Shown piece by piece: positions 16,245 to 25,144 of a stretch of 64,000 nucleotides of DNA. The translations under genes and the position numbers were made by a program. Under the pieces are notes generated by a model, which saw only the letters and a list, made by a program, of their open reading frames with translations, was not told where the DNA came from and ran no database searches. The number at the start of each line of letters is the position of its first letter. Position 1 is the first letter of the stretch. Location: assembly GCA_020051175.1 (NCBI GenBank), contig JAGVJJ010000048.1:28290-92289 (forward strand), written 5' to 3'. The stretch comes from Bacteroidia bacterium (GTDB taxonomy: Bacteria > Bacteroidota > Bacteroidia > 2-12-FULL-35-15).

Positions 16245-17354
16245 CTATTCGAAGCGAATTGCCACCGAAGCCGTGACTGCAAGATTGCTTTGGGTATAAC
16301 TGCTTCCTAGAGGATAAATATTTGCCGGACTACTAAGCCATCTTCCTTCTACTCGGCATGCAAAAACCGGTACGGGGGTATAATCCAGGTTCAGAGAAAG
16401 ACCGGAAGTATATAATGCATGATTTTTCACCGCTGCAGCCGGAACAATGATGTTGAACTTGTCCTCATAATATTCATAACGAACCGCTGTTGCCAGCTTT
16501 GGAGTAAATTTACACCTCGCTATCAGCACAGGACTAAACCAGTAGCCGTACTCCTGGCTACGCTTCAATTTTTGCTGCATACCAATATCAAAACCAGCGA
16601 TAATTCCTATCTTTTCAGAAAACTGGAATTGTCCGTAAAAATTATTGAAATAACGCATTCGCCTTGTTATGTTCGAATCATCTGTCCCGACAAATGTGCT
16701 CCAGTTCAAAAGAACATTTTTTGAATGCGTGTACTTAAGCTGTGTACCAAAAGCAGGAAGCGAATTTCCTACAACTGGTTGTATGCGTTGCCAGCCATTG
16801 CATACAAGAGCTGCCAGTTCCAATTTTTTAGAAGGGTTGTAAGTCAGTTTAGCCCCTGCCATATAGTAAGGACTCAGTTCTGCCAGCAATGATCGTGTTA
16901 AATTCCAGTTATCAATAGAAACGGCACTTTCAAAGCCGATGTGTGAATTGAGAATACCAACATCCAGCCAGAGGTTTCTCTTTTGGTTAAGGGCAGCCCC
17001 CACATTGCATTCACTGATGTATTTCAGAAAATCGGGTTCAGCCGCATAGTTATCAACTGCATAAGTTCCAGCCTGTATAGCTATAGCCGACCTGTACCTG
17101 GAATGATCCAATACAATTTTAATAAGTGCCAGGTTAACATTAAACCTGTTGTGCCGGTTGTGATTGACAAGGAAAGGCAAGCGGTACTTGTCTGAAGACT
17201 GATTGAAGTCATAGGCATAAAAAGCATCAACAAAGCCGGAAGCATTTACCAGTCTTTTTTTTTGAGAACTGGTAGTATCCTGTTGTGCAAAACCAGTTTG
17301 CACCAGGAGTAATAGAAAAATATAGAAAAACGGAGTAGCCTTTTTAGAAACCAA
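16245..17354 (-). CDS. Outer-membrane porin-like beta-barrel protein (BBP2-like)
   Basis: 369 residues: signal peptide ending GFAQ (~24), then alternating amphipathic strands rich in Tyr/Asn and ending VTASVAIRFE, as expected for an outer-membrane barrel. NASGFVDAFYAYDFNQ, NHNRHNRFNVNLALIKI and LDVGILNSHIGFESAVS resemble the putative beta-barrel porin-2 family. Substrate unknown. The only workable start is TTG 17354; no ATG lies in frame upstream of the signal peptide. It lies downstream of porX on the same strand, with a repeat-filled 184-bp gap. Confidence 0.8.
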   Translation of the reverse strand: MVSKKATPFFYIFLLLLVQTGFAQQDTTSSQKKRLVNASGFVDAFYAYDFNQSSDKYRLPFLVNHNRHNRFNVNLALIKIVLDHSRYRSAIAIQAGTYAVDNYAAEPDFLKYISECNVGAALNQKRNLWLDVGILNSHIGFESAVSIDNWNLTRSLLAELSPYYMAGAKLTYNPSKKLELAALVCNGWQRIQPVVGNSLPAFGTQLKYTHSKNVLLNWSTFVGTDDSNITRRMRYFNNFYGQFQFSEKIGIIAGFDIGMQQKLKRSQEYGYWFSPVLIARCKFTPKLATAVRYEYYEDKFNIIVPAAAVKNHALYTSGLSLNLDYTPVPVFACRVEGRWLSSPANIYPLGSSYTQSNLAVTASVAIRFE

Positions 17355-17460
17355 GATAAATAGGATTGTATCCGGCTAAAATAACATAATATTGTTGAAC
17401 GAACACATCTTCTCCTGCGCAATATGCGACACCGTATACTCTCCCACAGTCCTCCACCAA

Positions 17461-17500
17461 GCTCTCTATAGGAGTCCTTCGGACAGACTGACAACCCACT
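17461..17500. repeat. GTCAGTCTG-type dispersed repeat, inverted and diverged
   Basis: Reverse complement reads gggttgtcagtctgtccgaa then ggactcctatag, related to 2124-2164 and 63419-63456 in the gtcagtctg core. Confidence 0.45.
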
Positions 17501-17503
17501 TTG

Positions 17504-17524
17504 CTATTAACTATTAACCAATAA
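17504..17524. repeat. Short heptamer array after porX
   Basis: ctattaa twice, then ccaataa, at exact period 7, ending 15 bp from the porX stop. Related to the arrays at 19300-19327 and 63937-64000. Confidence 0.5.
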
Positions 17525-17538
17525 ACAAATTAACCCAA

Positions 17539-19092
17539 TCACTTCGCACTCAAAGTCACATACGGAATAATCATTTCCTCAAGTGACACACCTCCATGCT
17601 GGAATGTATTACGGTAATAGCTTACGTAGTAATTGTAATTGTTGGGGTAAGCAAAAAACTTGTCTTCTTTTACAAATACAAAAGTGGTGCTCATGTGTTG
17701 TCTTGGTAAAAATGCATCAGCCGGATTCTTTACCTCAAACACTTCTTTTTTAACATAATCAAGGCTCTTGCCCTGTTTGTACCTTAAATTGGTATTTACA
17801 TTCTTGTCCCCAACCACTTTGGATGGCTCACTTACCTTGATTGTGCCATGGTCGGTAGTGATGATCAACCTGCCTTTTTTAGCAGCTATCTGCTTCAGCA
17901 TATCGTGCAGCGGAGAATGCTCAAACCACGACAATGTAATGGAGCGGTATGCCTTTTCATCGTCTGCCAGCTCACGGATGATTTCCATCTCCGTACGGGC
18001 ATGGGAAAGCATATCCACGAAGTTATATACAATCACATTCAGCTTGTTCTGCATCAGGTTGCTCATGTTTTCTGCCAGCTTTTTACCGGCAGCATGATTG
18101 GTAATTTTATTATAGCTCACTTTTATGTCCTTGCCCAAACGTTTCAACTGATCAAGCATCAGCTCCTCCTCGTGCATGTTCTTTCCACCTTCGTCTTCAT
18201 CGTTCAACCACAGTTTCGGGAAGCGTTTTTCAATTTCAGAAGGCATAAGACCGGCAAAAAAAGCATTTCGGGCATATTGAGTCGCGGTTGGTAAAATACT
18301 GCTGTAAAGCTCTTCGTTTTCCACCTTAAAGTACTCAGCCACAATGGGTTGAATAACCTTCCACTGATCGTAACGCAGGTTATCAATCAGCACAAGAAAT
18401 GTGGTTTCGGGTTTATCCAGCATGGGCACTACCCTGTTTTTAAACACGGTATGTGAAAACAACGGACCATTTGGTTGTTTGCCGTTGAGCCAACTGATGT
18501 AATTATTTTCAATAAACTTACAGAATTGAGTATTCGCTTCGGATTTCTGCATTTTCAGAATTTCCATCATGCTTTCGTCCTTGCTGCTGTCTAACTCTAA
18601 CTCCCAGTAAACCAATTTCTTATAAACCTCGCTCCATTCGTTCCAGTTCAAACGGTCGCCAAGGGTCATACCTATCTGGCGGAACTCCTGTTGATAGTTG
18701 GAGGTAGTTTTTTCGCTTATCAAACGCTTGTTGTCAAGGGTCTTTTTCAGAGATAGCAATATTTGTTTGGGATTAACAGGCTTAATCAGGTAATCGGATA
18801 TTTTGGATCCAATAGCATCTTCCATCAGGTATTCTTCCTCACTTTTGGTGATCATAATCACCGGAAGGTCCGCGTGTTTGGTTTTTAAGCGGTTCAATGT
18901 TTCCAAACCCGATAATCCCGGCATATTTTCATCCAGCAGGATAGCTCCGAAATCGTTTTTTTCTACCAGTTCAAGCACTTCATCCCCACTATTGGCAGTA
19001 TGTACATCGTAACCTTTATCTTTCAGGAAAAGGATATGTGGTTTCAGCAAATCGATTTCATCGTCTGCCCATAGAATGCTTATTTTTTCCAT
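17539..19092 (-). CDS. porX: PorX: response regulator with PglZ-type phosphatase domain, T9SS regulator
   Basis: 517 residues. The receiver domain (~1-122) has the acidic pair D10/D11, phospho-acceptor D54 (LLDENMPG), T/S switch region (MITKSEE) and K103 region (IKPVNP). A linker is followed by a PglZ/alkaline-phosphatase-like domain (~205-510) with LIDNLRYDQWK, IVYNFVDMLSHAR and LIITTDHGTIKV, supplying metal-binding Asp and His. PorX pairs with the sensor kinase PorY and the ECF sigma factor SigP to control T9SS genes, and its effector domain hydrolyses nucleotide second messengers in studied species. No sensor kinase is adjacent. Cytoplasmic. Confidence 0.93.
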   Translation of the reverse strand: MEKISILWADDEIDLLKPHILFLKDKGYDVHTANSGDEVLELVEKNDFGAILLDENMPGLSGLETLNRLKTKHADLPVIMITKSEEEYLMEDAIGSKISDYLIKPVNPKQILLSLKKTLDNKRLISEKTTSNYQQEFRQIGMTLGDRLNWNEWSEVYKKLVYWELELDSSKDESMMEILKMQKSEANTQFCKFIENNYISWLNGKQPNGPLFSHTVFKNRVVPMLDKPETTFLVLIDNLRYDQWKVIQPIVAEYFKVENEELYSSILPTATQYARNAFFAGLMPSEIEKRFPKLWLNDEDEGGKNMHEEELMLDQLKRLGKDIKVSYNKITNHAAGKKLAENMSNLMQNKLNVIVYNFVDMLSHARTEMEIIRELADDEKAYRSITLSWFEHSPLHDMLKQIAAKKGRLIITTDHGTIKVSEPSKVVGDKNVNTNLRYKQGKSLDYVKKEVFEVKNPADAFLPRQHMSTTFVFVKEDKFFAYPNNYNYYVSYYRNTFQHGGVSLEEMIIPYVTLSAK

Positions 19093-19207
19093 ATATTTTA
19101 AAATAATTTTCGTTTAAATTAAAAACCGTAATTTAAACGAAAGTAGTCTATTTATATTGTTTGAAAATTGGGTTTAACTTATTTTGGCAAACGGATGCTT
19201 GTTAAGT

Positions 19208-19270
19208 GTTATATGTTATATGTTATATGTTATATGTTATATGTTATATGTTATATGTTATATGTTATAT
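19208..19270. repeat. Heptanucleotide tandem array (gttatat)9
   Basis: Nine perfect copies of gttatat, flanked by a partial copy on each side, in the 230-bp gap upstream of porX and downstream of the FMN reductase gene. Non-coding. Confidence 0.95.
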
Positions 19271-19299
19271 GTTAAAGGTTATTGGGTTATTAAGGTGAA

Positions 19300-19327
19300 C
19301 TAATAACTAATAACTAATAACTAATAA
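19300..19327. repeat. Heptanucleotide tandem array (ctaataa)4 overlapping a stop codon
   Basis: Four perfect copies of ctaataa. The last copy supplies the TAG stop (19321-19323 on the minus strand) and last codons of the FMN reductase gene, so the array has grown into the gene's 3' end or out from it. Confidence 0.9.
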
Positions 19328-19902
19328 CCCAACCTCTGAAGAAACTCCACAAGCGACTTACCCAGATTCTCCACCGAAGCCTGTGTTTTTTCATTTTTCA
19401 GCTTCCCGTTGTCATCAAATGCCTCGTCTGCCTTTGGTACAGTTACCTGTCCCGGCAGTACAATCACTTTAATATTCCCAAGCACCGAACGTAGCTGTGC
19501 AAGTCCTCTTACACCCCCTAAACCTCCTGGTGAGGCACTCATAAGACAAGCAACTTTACCATCAAACGCTATCATATCTTTAACTCCCTTTTCAGGCCTT
19601 GAAATCCAATCGATGGTATTTTTCAATACACCGGAAAAAGAACTGTTATATTCAGGCGAAGCAATCAGGAAACCATCGTGCTCAATCATCAACTTCTTTA
19701 GTTTCTGTCCATTTTCCGGTAATCCCTTCTCTTTTTCCAAATCACCATCAAATAAAGGCATTGGATAATCTTTCAAATCAACAACTGTTACTTCTGCACC
19801 TTTATTTTGGGCAGCTTCTACAGCCAGTTGCAGCAGCTTTTTATTGAATGAACCTTTGCGGGTGCTCCCTGCAAAAGCAAGTATTTTAGGATTGGACTTC
19901 AT
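19321..19902 (-). CDS. NADPH-dependent FMN reductase family flavoprotein
   Basis: 193 residues from ATG 19902 (a TTG sits one codon upstream). Flavodoxin-like fold with the FMN phosphate loop FAGSTRKGSFNKKLL, SPEYNSSFSGVLKNTIDWIS and CLMSASPGGLGGVRGL. These enzymes use NAD(P)H to reduce FMN, quinones, azo compounds or chromate; the physiological substrate is not evident. The stop codon lies inside a ctaataa tandem array. Confidence 0.88.
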   Translation of the reverse strand: MKSNPKILAFAGSTRKGSFNKKLLQLAVEAAQNKGAEVTVVDLKDYPMPLFDGDLEKEKGLPENGQKLKKLMIEHDGFLIASPEYNSSFSGVLKNTIDWISRPEKGVKDMIAFDGKVACLMSASPGGLGGVRGLAQLRSVLGNIKVIVLPGQVTVPKADEAFDDNGKLKNEKTQASVENLGKSLVEFLQRLGY

Positions 19903-19959
19903 CAATATTATAATTGTTTTTAATTAGTTATCAAAAAACTATTTTCTATAAAAAAATGA

Positions 19960-20010
19960 GCCACAGATTTCCAGATTTTTTTTAACTGTTTCAATCTGTG
20001 AATCTGTGGC
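19960..20010. repeat. 18-bp-arm palindrome, copy 2
   Basis: Arms 19960-19977 (gccacagatttccagatt) and 19993-20010 (aatctgtgaatctgtggc) with a 15-nt loop. It lies 20 bp downstream of the fumarylacetoacetase stop on the minus strand, where a terminator would be expected. Confidence 0.85.
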
Positions 20011-20029
20011 CTAAATATATTGTTTGTAA

Positions 20030-21301
20030 CTATAATGCAGGCAATAATTTACCCGCAGCTTCACCAAACCCTATACGTACGCCATCTTTTTCACAGTAGC
20101 CACGCAGAATCACAGTATCATTATCATTGATGAACTTACGTTCAGTGCCATCTTTTAATTTAAGTGGTTTTGTCCCTTTCCAGGAAAGTTCAAGCATGGA
20201 GCCATAAGAATCTGGTGTTGGCCCACTGATGGTGCCAGAAGCCATTAAATCACCAATATTTATATTACACCCATTCACAGTATGGTGTGCCAGCTGCTGC
20301 TCCATGGTCCAGTACATAAACTTATAATTGGAACGGCAAATCAGGTTTTCTTCCCCTTTTTCGGGCTGTAACAGCACTTCAAGGTTAATATCAATATTCT
20401 TTTCCCCTTTATATTCCAGGTAAGGCAATACTTTAGGCTCCTGTTGATAACCGGCAGTACGGAAAGGCTCCAGCGCCTCCAGCGTAACTACCCAGGGAGA
20501 AATGGTAGAAGCAAAATTTTTGGCCAGGAAAGGGCCAAGTGGCACATATTCCCAGGTTTGAATATCGCGTGCACTCCAGTCGTTAAACAAGGTTACACCA
20601 AAAATATAATTATCGGCATCTGCAGTAGAAACGCTTTGTCCTAATTCAGTGGATTTGCCAATAATAAAGGCAACCTCCAGCTCAAAATCAAGTGATTTGG
20701 ATGGTCCGAAAACAGGTAATTCGGCATCGGCAGGTTTTGTTTGTCCTTTCGGCCGGTGGAACGGTGTACCTGAAACAACAATAGAGGATGCCCTACCATG
20801 ATACCCTACAGGTAAATGTTTCCAGTTAGGTAATAAGGCATTTGCAGGGTCACGGAACATGGTGCCCACATTGGTAGCGTGGTCGATGCTCGAATAAAAA
20901 TCGGTGTAATCCCCTACTTTTACAGGCATCTGCATCTGCACATTAGTTATTGAATGTAAAACCTTGCTACGGGCTATTTTATTATCCCTCAGCTCAGCAT
21001 TGTTTTCATTCAGCAAATTTGAAATACGCTGACGGAAAGTGCTGCAGAACGGTTTGCCCAAAGCAATGAAATCATTCAAATACTGGTTGTCAAAAACAGA
21101 ATCTTCAATTTTAAAATCACTTAAAAAACCAAGTTTATTCAGCATCAGTAAGTCAATTACCTGATCGCCAATGGCAACACCTACACGTGATGTAGAGCTT
21201 TGGGTCTTAAAAATTCCGAAAGGGAGATTTTGTATGGGAAAATCACTATTTGGTTGAACTTCAATCCAGGATTTCAAACTAGGGTCATTTGCTTTTATCA
21301 T
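20030..21301 (-). CDS. fahA: Fumarylacetoacetase
   Basis: 423 residues from ATG 21301, where the conserved N-terminus (SLKSWIEVQPNSDFPIQNLPFG) begins; an upstream ATG at 21331 adds ten unrelated residues. Visible are DYTDFYSSIDHATNVGTMFR, SLDFELEVAFIIGKS, NDWSARDIQTWEYVPLGPF and SGTISGPTPDSYGSMLEL, which hold the catalytic His and metal-binding acidic residues of the FAH fold. It hydrolyses fumarylacetoacetate to fumarate and acetoacetate, the last step of tyrosine/homogentisate breakdown. No other genes of that pathway are nearby. Confidence 0.94.
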   Translation of the reverse strand: MIKANDPSLKSWIEVQPNSDFPIQNLPFGIFKTQSSTSRVGVAIGDQVIDLLMLNKLGFLSDFKIEDSVFDNQYLNDFIALGKPFCSTFRQRISNLLNENNAELRDNKIARSKVLHSITNVQMQMPVKVGDYTDFYSSIDHATNVGTMFRDPANALLPNWKHLPVGYHGRASSIVVSGTPFHRPKGQTKPADAELPVFGPSKSLDFELEVAFIIGKSTELGQSVSTADADNYIFGVTLFNDWSARDIQTWEYVPLGPFLAKNFASTISPWVVTLEALEPFRTAGYQQEPKVLPYLEYKGEKNIDINLEVLLQPEKGEENLICRSNYKFMYWTMEQQLAHHTVNGCNINIGDLMASGTISGPTPDSYGSMLELSWKGTKPLKLKDGTERKFINDNDTVILRGYCEKDGVRIGFGEAAGKLLPAL

Positions 21302-21425
21302 GGGGGCAAAAGTAATAAATTCACCCAACAATTATGGTTTATCATTAATAATGACCAATAGCAGGATATAACAACCGGATAATTACCCTAATTCGACAAA
21401 TTTATCATTGGTAAAGAATTTATTA

Positions 21426-21433
21426 TATCTTTG
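21426..21433 (+). promoter_or_regulatory. Putative -7 box TATCTTTG
   Basis: Matches TAnnTTTG and lies 29 bp upstream of the ATG at 21463. A TTG at 21403 region is a possible -33 element, at about 15 nt spacing, slightly short. Confidence 0.5.
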
Positions 21434-21462
21434 GCCTTTGACTAAAAAGCTTACTGTTTTTT

Positions 21463-22992
21463 ATGAAAAGGATTTTTTCCGCTTTCATTTTGAGTGCTTC
21501 TTTATTTTCTGCTTCAGCGCAGGAAAGGATAGGTATTGCAAACAGCAACTATTCAAGCATCAACAGCATATTCCTGAATCCTTCGTCTTCGGTAGATTGC
21601 CGCACACTTGCACAGTTCAACCTTGTTGGCCTTAACCTGTATGCCATGAACAACCAGGTGTATATCCCTCAGCTGAATGTAAAGGATGCAATGAACGGTA
21701 TTGTACAGGACCCGGAAATAAGGGAAAAAGGGTTCAAAAGGTTTGCTTATGTAAAAGCAGAAGTAAACGGACCATCGCTTATCGTGAGCAACCAGGAAAT
21801 TGGTGCCGGACTGTTTACCAGGGCACGTATGGAGCTTAGTGTCAACAACATTCCGGCCGAGCTTACCCAAATGCTTGTAAAAGAAAAAATTGATACCGCG
21901 CAGCAATTCAGTCTCGACATTAAAAATACGCGTGTAATGCAAATGTCGTGGGTGGAATGGGGTGCCAACTTTGGCTGGATGTATTTTAAGCACAACAAAA
22001 CGCTTATTACCGTTGGCGGTAATGCTAAATACATTACGGGTGTAAATGTGGCGTATGGCAATATTTACAGGCTGAATGCCGATGTAAACGGCAGCCAGTT
22101 TACTGTACAGGATGCGAGGGCAAGGGTACGGTACAATGAGCCGGGATGGAACACAGGTAAAGGCTTTGGACTTGATTTGGGTATTACCTATAAAAAAACA
22201 CTGAACTTTGTGGAAGGATATTATGCCAACTCACAAAAATCAGGTTGTAAATACATTGACTACAAATATAAATTAGGTGCCTCCTTCCTTGATATAGGAG
22301 CTATCAAATTTAATCCAAATACGTATAAAGGTGATGTTTCCGGCAGCACGGTGATCAATGATTTCAAAAACTCAGACATTGATTCTATCTTAAGGGCAGA
22401 TTTTACTCTCAGCCAGCGAACAGATGTTCCGGTATGGGCTTCCCTGCCGGCAGCGTTCAGCCTCCAGGGCGATTTAAACCTTACACATCACTTTTATGTG
22501 AATGCAACACTTGTACAAGGTATTACCACCAGCCGTATGGTGGGTGTGCAGCACGCCAATTCCATTTCTATTACCCCGCGTTTTGAAACAAGGAATATTG
22601 AAATTGCAGTACCATTCACCATGTACCGTTATATTTATCCTCAGCTGGGTGCTGCAATACGTTTCCGCACCTTTGTTATTGGAATGGACAATATCATGCC
22701 TTTCCTGACAAGGAGCAATGTATATGGCGGGAACATTTATTTTAACCTGGGACTGTCCATATTCAAGAATCCAAAATGCAAAAAGAGCAAGCCGCGTTAT
22801 ACACCAACCAAGAAAACGTATGAAGGCTATACTTTCCTTTCTCTTAAAAACAAGAAAAGAAGTGTGATTGCCAATGGCCAGGGCGAAGCACCTGAAGGAT
22901 TTGCAGGTGGTAATGGTAAACGTACCAAAGGCGCCAAAGTCAAAAAGGAAAAACGCAGGGGTATTATCCGCAGAAAGAGCAAAAAACTATAA
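21463..22992 (+). CDS. DUF5723 family outer-membrane protein with basic C-terminal tail
   Basis: 509 residues. Signal peptide (ends SASAQ, ~20), then the DUF5723 signature (YSSINSIFLNPSSSVDCRT) and strand-rich barrel sequence to ~440. The last ~70 residues are very rich in Lys/Arg and end KEKRRGIIRRKSKKL, which is unlike a barrel C-terminus and must lie in the periplasm or outside as an extra tail. Function unknown; the family is restricted, as far as I recall, to Bacteroidota envelopes. A second DUF5723 gene without the tail is at 28901-30172. It converges on yebC with a shared terminator. Confidence 0.82.
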   Translation: MKRIFSAFILSASLFSASAQERIGIANSNYSSINSIFLNPSSSVDCRTLAQFNLVGLNLYAMNNQVYIPQLNVKDAMNGIVQDPEIREKGFKRFAYVKAEVNGPSLIVSNQEIGAGLFTRARMELSVNNIPAELTQMLVKEKIDTAQQFSLDIKNTRVMQMSWVEWGANFGWMYFKHNKTLITVGGNAKYITGVNVAYGNIYRLNADVNGSQFTVQDARARVRYNEPGWNTGKGFGLDLGITYKKTLNFVEGYYANSQKSGCKYIDYKYKLGASFLDIGAIKFNPNTYKGDVSGSTVINDFKNSDIDSILRADFTLSQRTDVPVWASLPAAFSLQGDLNLTHHFYVNATLVQGITTSRMVGVQHANSISITPRFETRNIEIAVPFTMYRYIYPQLGAAIRFRTFVIGMDNIMPFLTRSNVYGGNIYFNLGLSIFKNPKCKKSKPRYTPTKKTYEGYTFLSLKNKKRSVIANGQGEAPEGFAGGNGKRTKGAKVKKEKRRGIIRRKSKKL

Positions 22993-23042
22993 AAGCAGGA
23001 TTGGTTTTGTTTCACCCCGCAAGCTCTCCCGACTTATCACAA

Positions 23043-23078
23043 GAAACCCCGTTATATAGGCCATATAACGGGGTTTTT
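23043..23078. terminator. Bidirectional intrinsic terminator between convergent genes
   Basis: Near-perfect palindrome aaaccccgttatat/atataacggggttt with A and T runs on both sides. It lies 50 bp after the DUF5723 stop and 22 bp after the yebC stop, so it can serve both strands. Confidence 0.9.
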
Positions 23079-23099
23079 CAATGAATAAATATAGAAATC

Positions 23100-23807
23100 C
23101 TATTTCAGATTATGATATACTTTTTGAATATCATCTTCTTCCTCCAGCTTGGTTACCAGATTCATCACTTCTTCCATCTGCTCGTCAGTCAGCTCAACAG
23201 TTGAAGTAGGTATACGCTCCAGTTCCGAACTGATAATATTCAGTTTCCTGTCTTCCAGGGCCTTTTGCATTTTTCCAAAATCGCTAAAAGCTGTGGTTAC
23301 AGCAATTTCTTCTTCATCGTATTCAAATTCTTCAGCACCAAAATCAATAAGGTCCATCTCCAGCTCTTCCAGGTTTACATTCTCTTTTTTAATCCTGAAA
23401 ACACCTTTCCGTTCGAACAAATAATCTAATGATCCGGTCTTGCCAAGCTCACCACCATTCCTGTTGAAATGCATCCTTACATTTGCAACCGTACGCGTAG
23501 GATTATCCGTAGCGCACTCGCACAAGATACCAATTCCGTAAGGCGCTTTCCCTTCATAAACAACCTCTTCCAGATTGGAAGCATCTTTGGATGTTGCACG
23601 TTTGATTGCTGCATCAATACGGTCTTTTGGCATATTCAAACCTTTGGCATTCTGGATAGCCAATCGCAAACGTGAATTGCCGGCAGGATCACCTCCCCCA
23701 AGCTTTATCGCAATTGCAATCTCTTTCCCGATGCGGGTAAAGCCTTTTGCCATTTTATCATAACGGGCAAACATTTTATACTTACGCTTTTCAAATACAC
23801 GTCCCAT
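23100..23807 (-). CDS. yebC: YebC/PmpR (TACO1) family protein
   Basis: 235 residues. It begins MGRVFEKRKYK in place of the more usual GHSKW block, then shows KEIAIAIKLGGGDP.GNSRLR, MPKDRIDAAIKRA and YEGKAPYGIGILCE, the family core. An acidic stretch follows (EEFEYDEEE). Members act as transcriptional regulators and, in recent work, help ribosomes translate proline-rich or other stalling sequences. It is the last gene of a closely spaced minus-strand run, 45 bp after the preceding gene. Confidence 0.93.
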   Translation of the reverse strand: MGRVFEKRKYKMFARYDKMAKGFTRIGKEIAIAIKLGGGDPAGNSRLRLAIQNAKGLNMPKDRIDAAIKRATSKDASNLEEVVYEGKAPYGIGILCECATDNPTRTVANVRMHFNRNGGELGKTGSLDYLFERKGVFRIKKENVNLEELEMDLIDFGAEEFEYDEEEIAVTTAFSDFGKMQKALEDRKLNIISSELERIPTSTVELTDEQMEEVMNLVTKLEEEDDIQKVYHNLK

Positions 23808-23852
23808 AGTGTGAGTTTTATTAAGATTTTAATATTACAAATTTAAAAAATT

Positions 23853-25139
23853 TTATGAATTAAGTAATTTTAAGTAAGTCGCAAAATCCCACGTTTCCCC
23901 ATAAAAACAACCGTCATAATAATATTCCATATCCATGTTCAGATAGCAGCAAAATAAAATACACGCTGCAGTTATATAACGATAATATTTATGCTTAAAG
24001 CCATATTCAATAAAGTACGCAAATGGGATTATAAGCAGTGCGTAATACTCTATAAAACTGCGCGCACCAAAAGCACAACCAAACCACCAGCACCACCAAC
24101 TCGCAAACAAATAACTAATTACCAAGAACTTACAAGCAATAAAATAGGCTTCAATTTTCCTTCCGGATTTTATCATTACAATAATTCCAACCAGACATAA
24201 AAGCGCCAAAGGTGTATAGGGAAAAAGCCCATTTTTTGTACTAAACCATACCTCAATCAACTTGGGTGAATTCCAGTTGATAAATCCCTCATTTCCATAA
24301 GAATAGGTAATTAAATTACCAGTGGTTTTATACCAGTAAATAAATTGGGGCAGTGCCAGCAACAAGGATAGTAACGCAGCGGACAATGCAATGAATTTTT
24401 TACCTAAAATTAATTGAAAACGCTCCTTCAACTCAAGTTTATTTCTGATATTATAAAACAATGGAAACAAAGCAATGATCACATTGGTTGGCCTTGTTAA
24501 TCCTATTAAGACCATGCAACAAAAAAACATGAGCCAGTATGTAAAATTGTTTTTTTCTAAAAGCGATGGCGTAATATTAACAATAAAGCAAAATAAAAAG
24601 AATGAATACACATGTGACATACCTGGCATGTCAATACTATAGTAAAACAAATTGGTACCAGCAAAAATCAATAATGGCGCTGCTACTGAAACAGCCCTTG
24701 AAAAATATCTTATTAGGAAACCATACAGTAAAAACAGCCCGGCAGCACAGTAAAAAATACCTGAAAAGTACAAACCGAAAGAATATATTCTTGAAAAACC
24801 GTTAGCCTCAAACCCCAAGGGTTTAGCAAGAAAATGGCACACCAAAAAAAACGGACTTTGTAACAAGGCCGTGCCACAAGGATACTTCGTAATTATCCTG
24901 TTGGAAACCCTGTCGAGGCTAAAACCATATCCTGTATGCGCTTCAACGCTATCAGGAAATGCAGCTGGATTGTTTCCATAGATAAACCACATTGGCTGAT
25001 ACACAAAATATCCGGCCGCATCGGCCCAAATCACTCCGTGATAACTGTTTGCTTTGTCTTTACTATGTTTATTGAGCGACAGAAACAGTAATACAGCCAA
25101 ACACAAAATAAACCAACCTACAACCGACTTTCTTTGCAT
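23853..25139 (-). CDS. Multi-pass membrane protein, GT-C-like
   Basis: 428 residues with roughly ten membrane segments. An early loop with Asp/Tyr (VIWADAAGYFVYQPMWF) and a later LTRPTN at a membrane edge resemble GT-C glycosyltransferases and related lipid-linked sugar transferases, but no signature is decisive. Position supports an envelope glycan role: 5 bp after a GT39 gene and in the same run as kdsA. Its sequence is visibly A+T-rich. Alternative: a membrane protein of unknown function paired with the GT39 enzyme. Confidence 0.65.
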   Translation of the reverse strand: MQRKSVVGWFILCLAVLLFLSLNKHSKDKANSYHGVIWADAAGYFVYQPMWFIYGNNPAAFPDSVEAHTGYGFSLDRVSNRIITKYPCGTALLQSPFFLVCHFLAKPLGFEANGFSRIYSFGLYFSGIFYCAAGLFLLYGFLIRYFSRAVSVAAPLLIFAGTNLFYYSIDMPGMSHVYSFFLFCFIVNITPSLLEKNNFTYWLMFFCCMVLIGLTRPTNVIIALFPLFYNIRNKLELKERFQLILGKKFIALSAALLSLLLALPQFIYWYKTTGNLITYSYGNEGFINWNSPKLIEVWFSTKNGLFPYTPLALLCLVGIIVMIKSGRKIEAYFIACKFLVISYLFASWWCWWFGCAFGARSFIEYYALLIIPFAYFIEYGFKHKYYRYITAACILFCCYLNMDMEYYYDGCFYGETWDFATYLKLLNS

Positions 25140-25144
25140 TTTGA

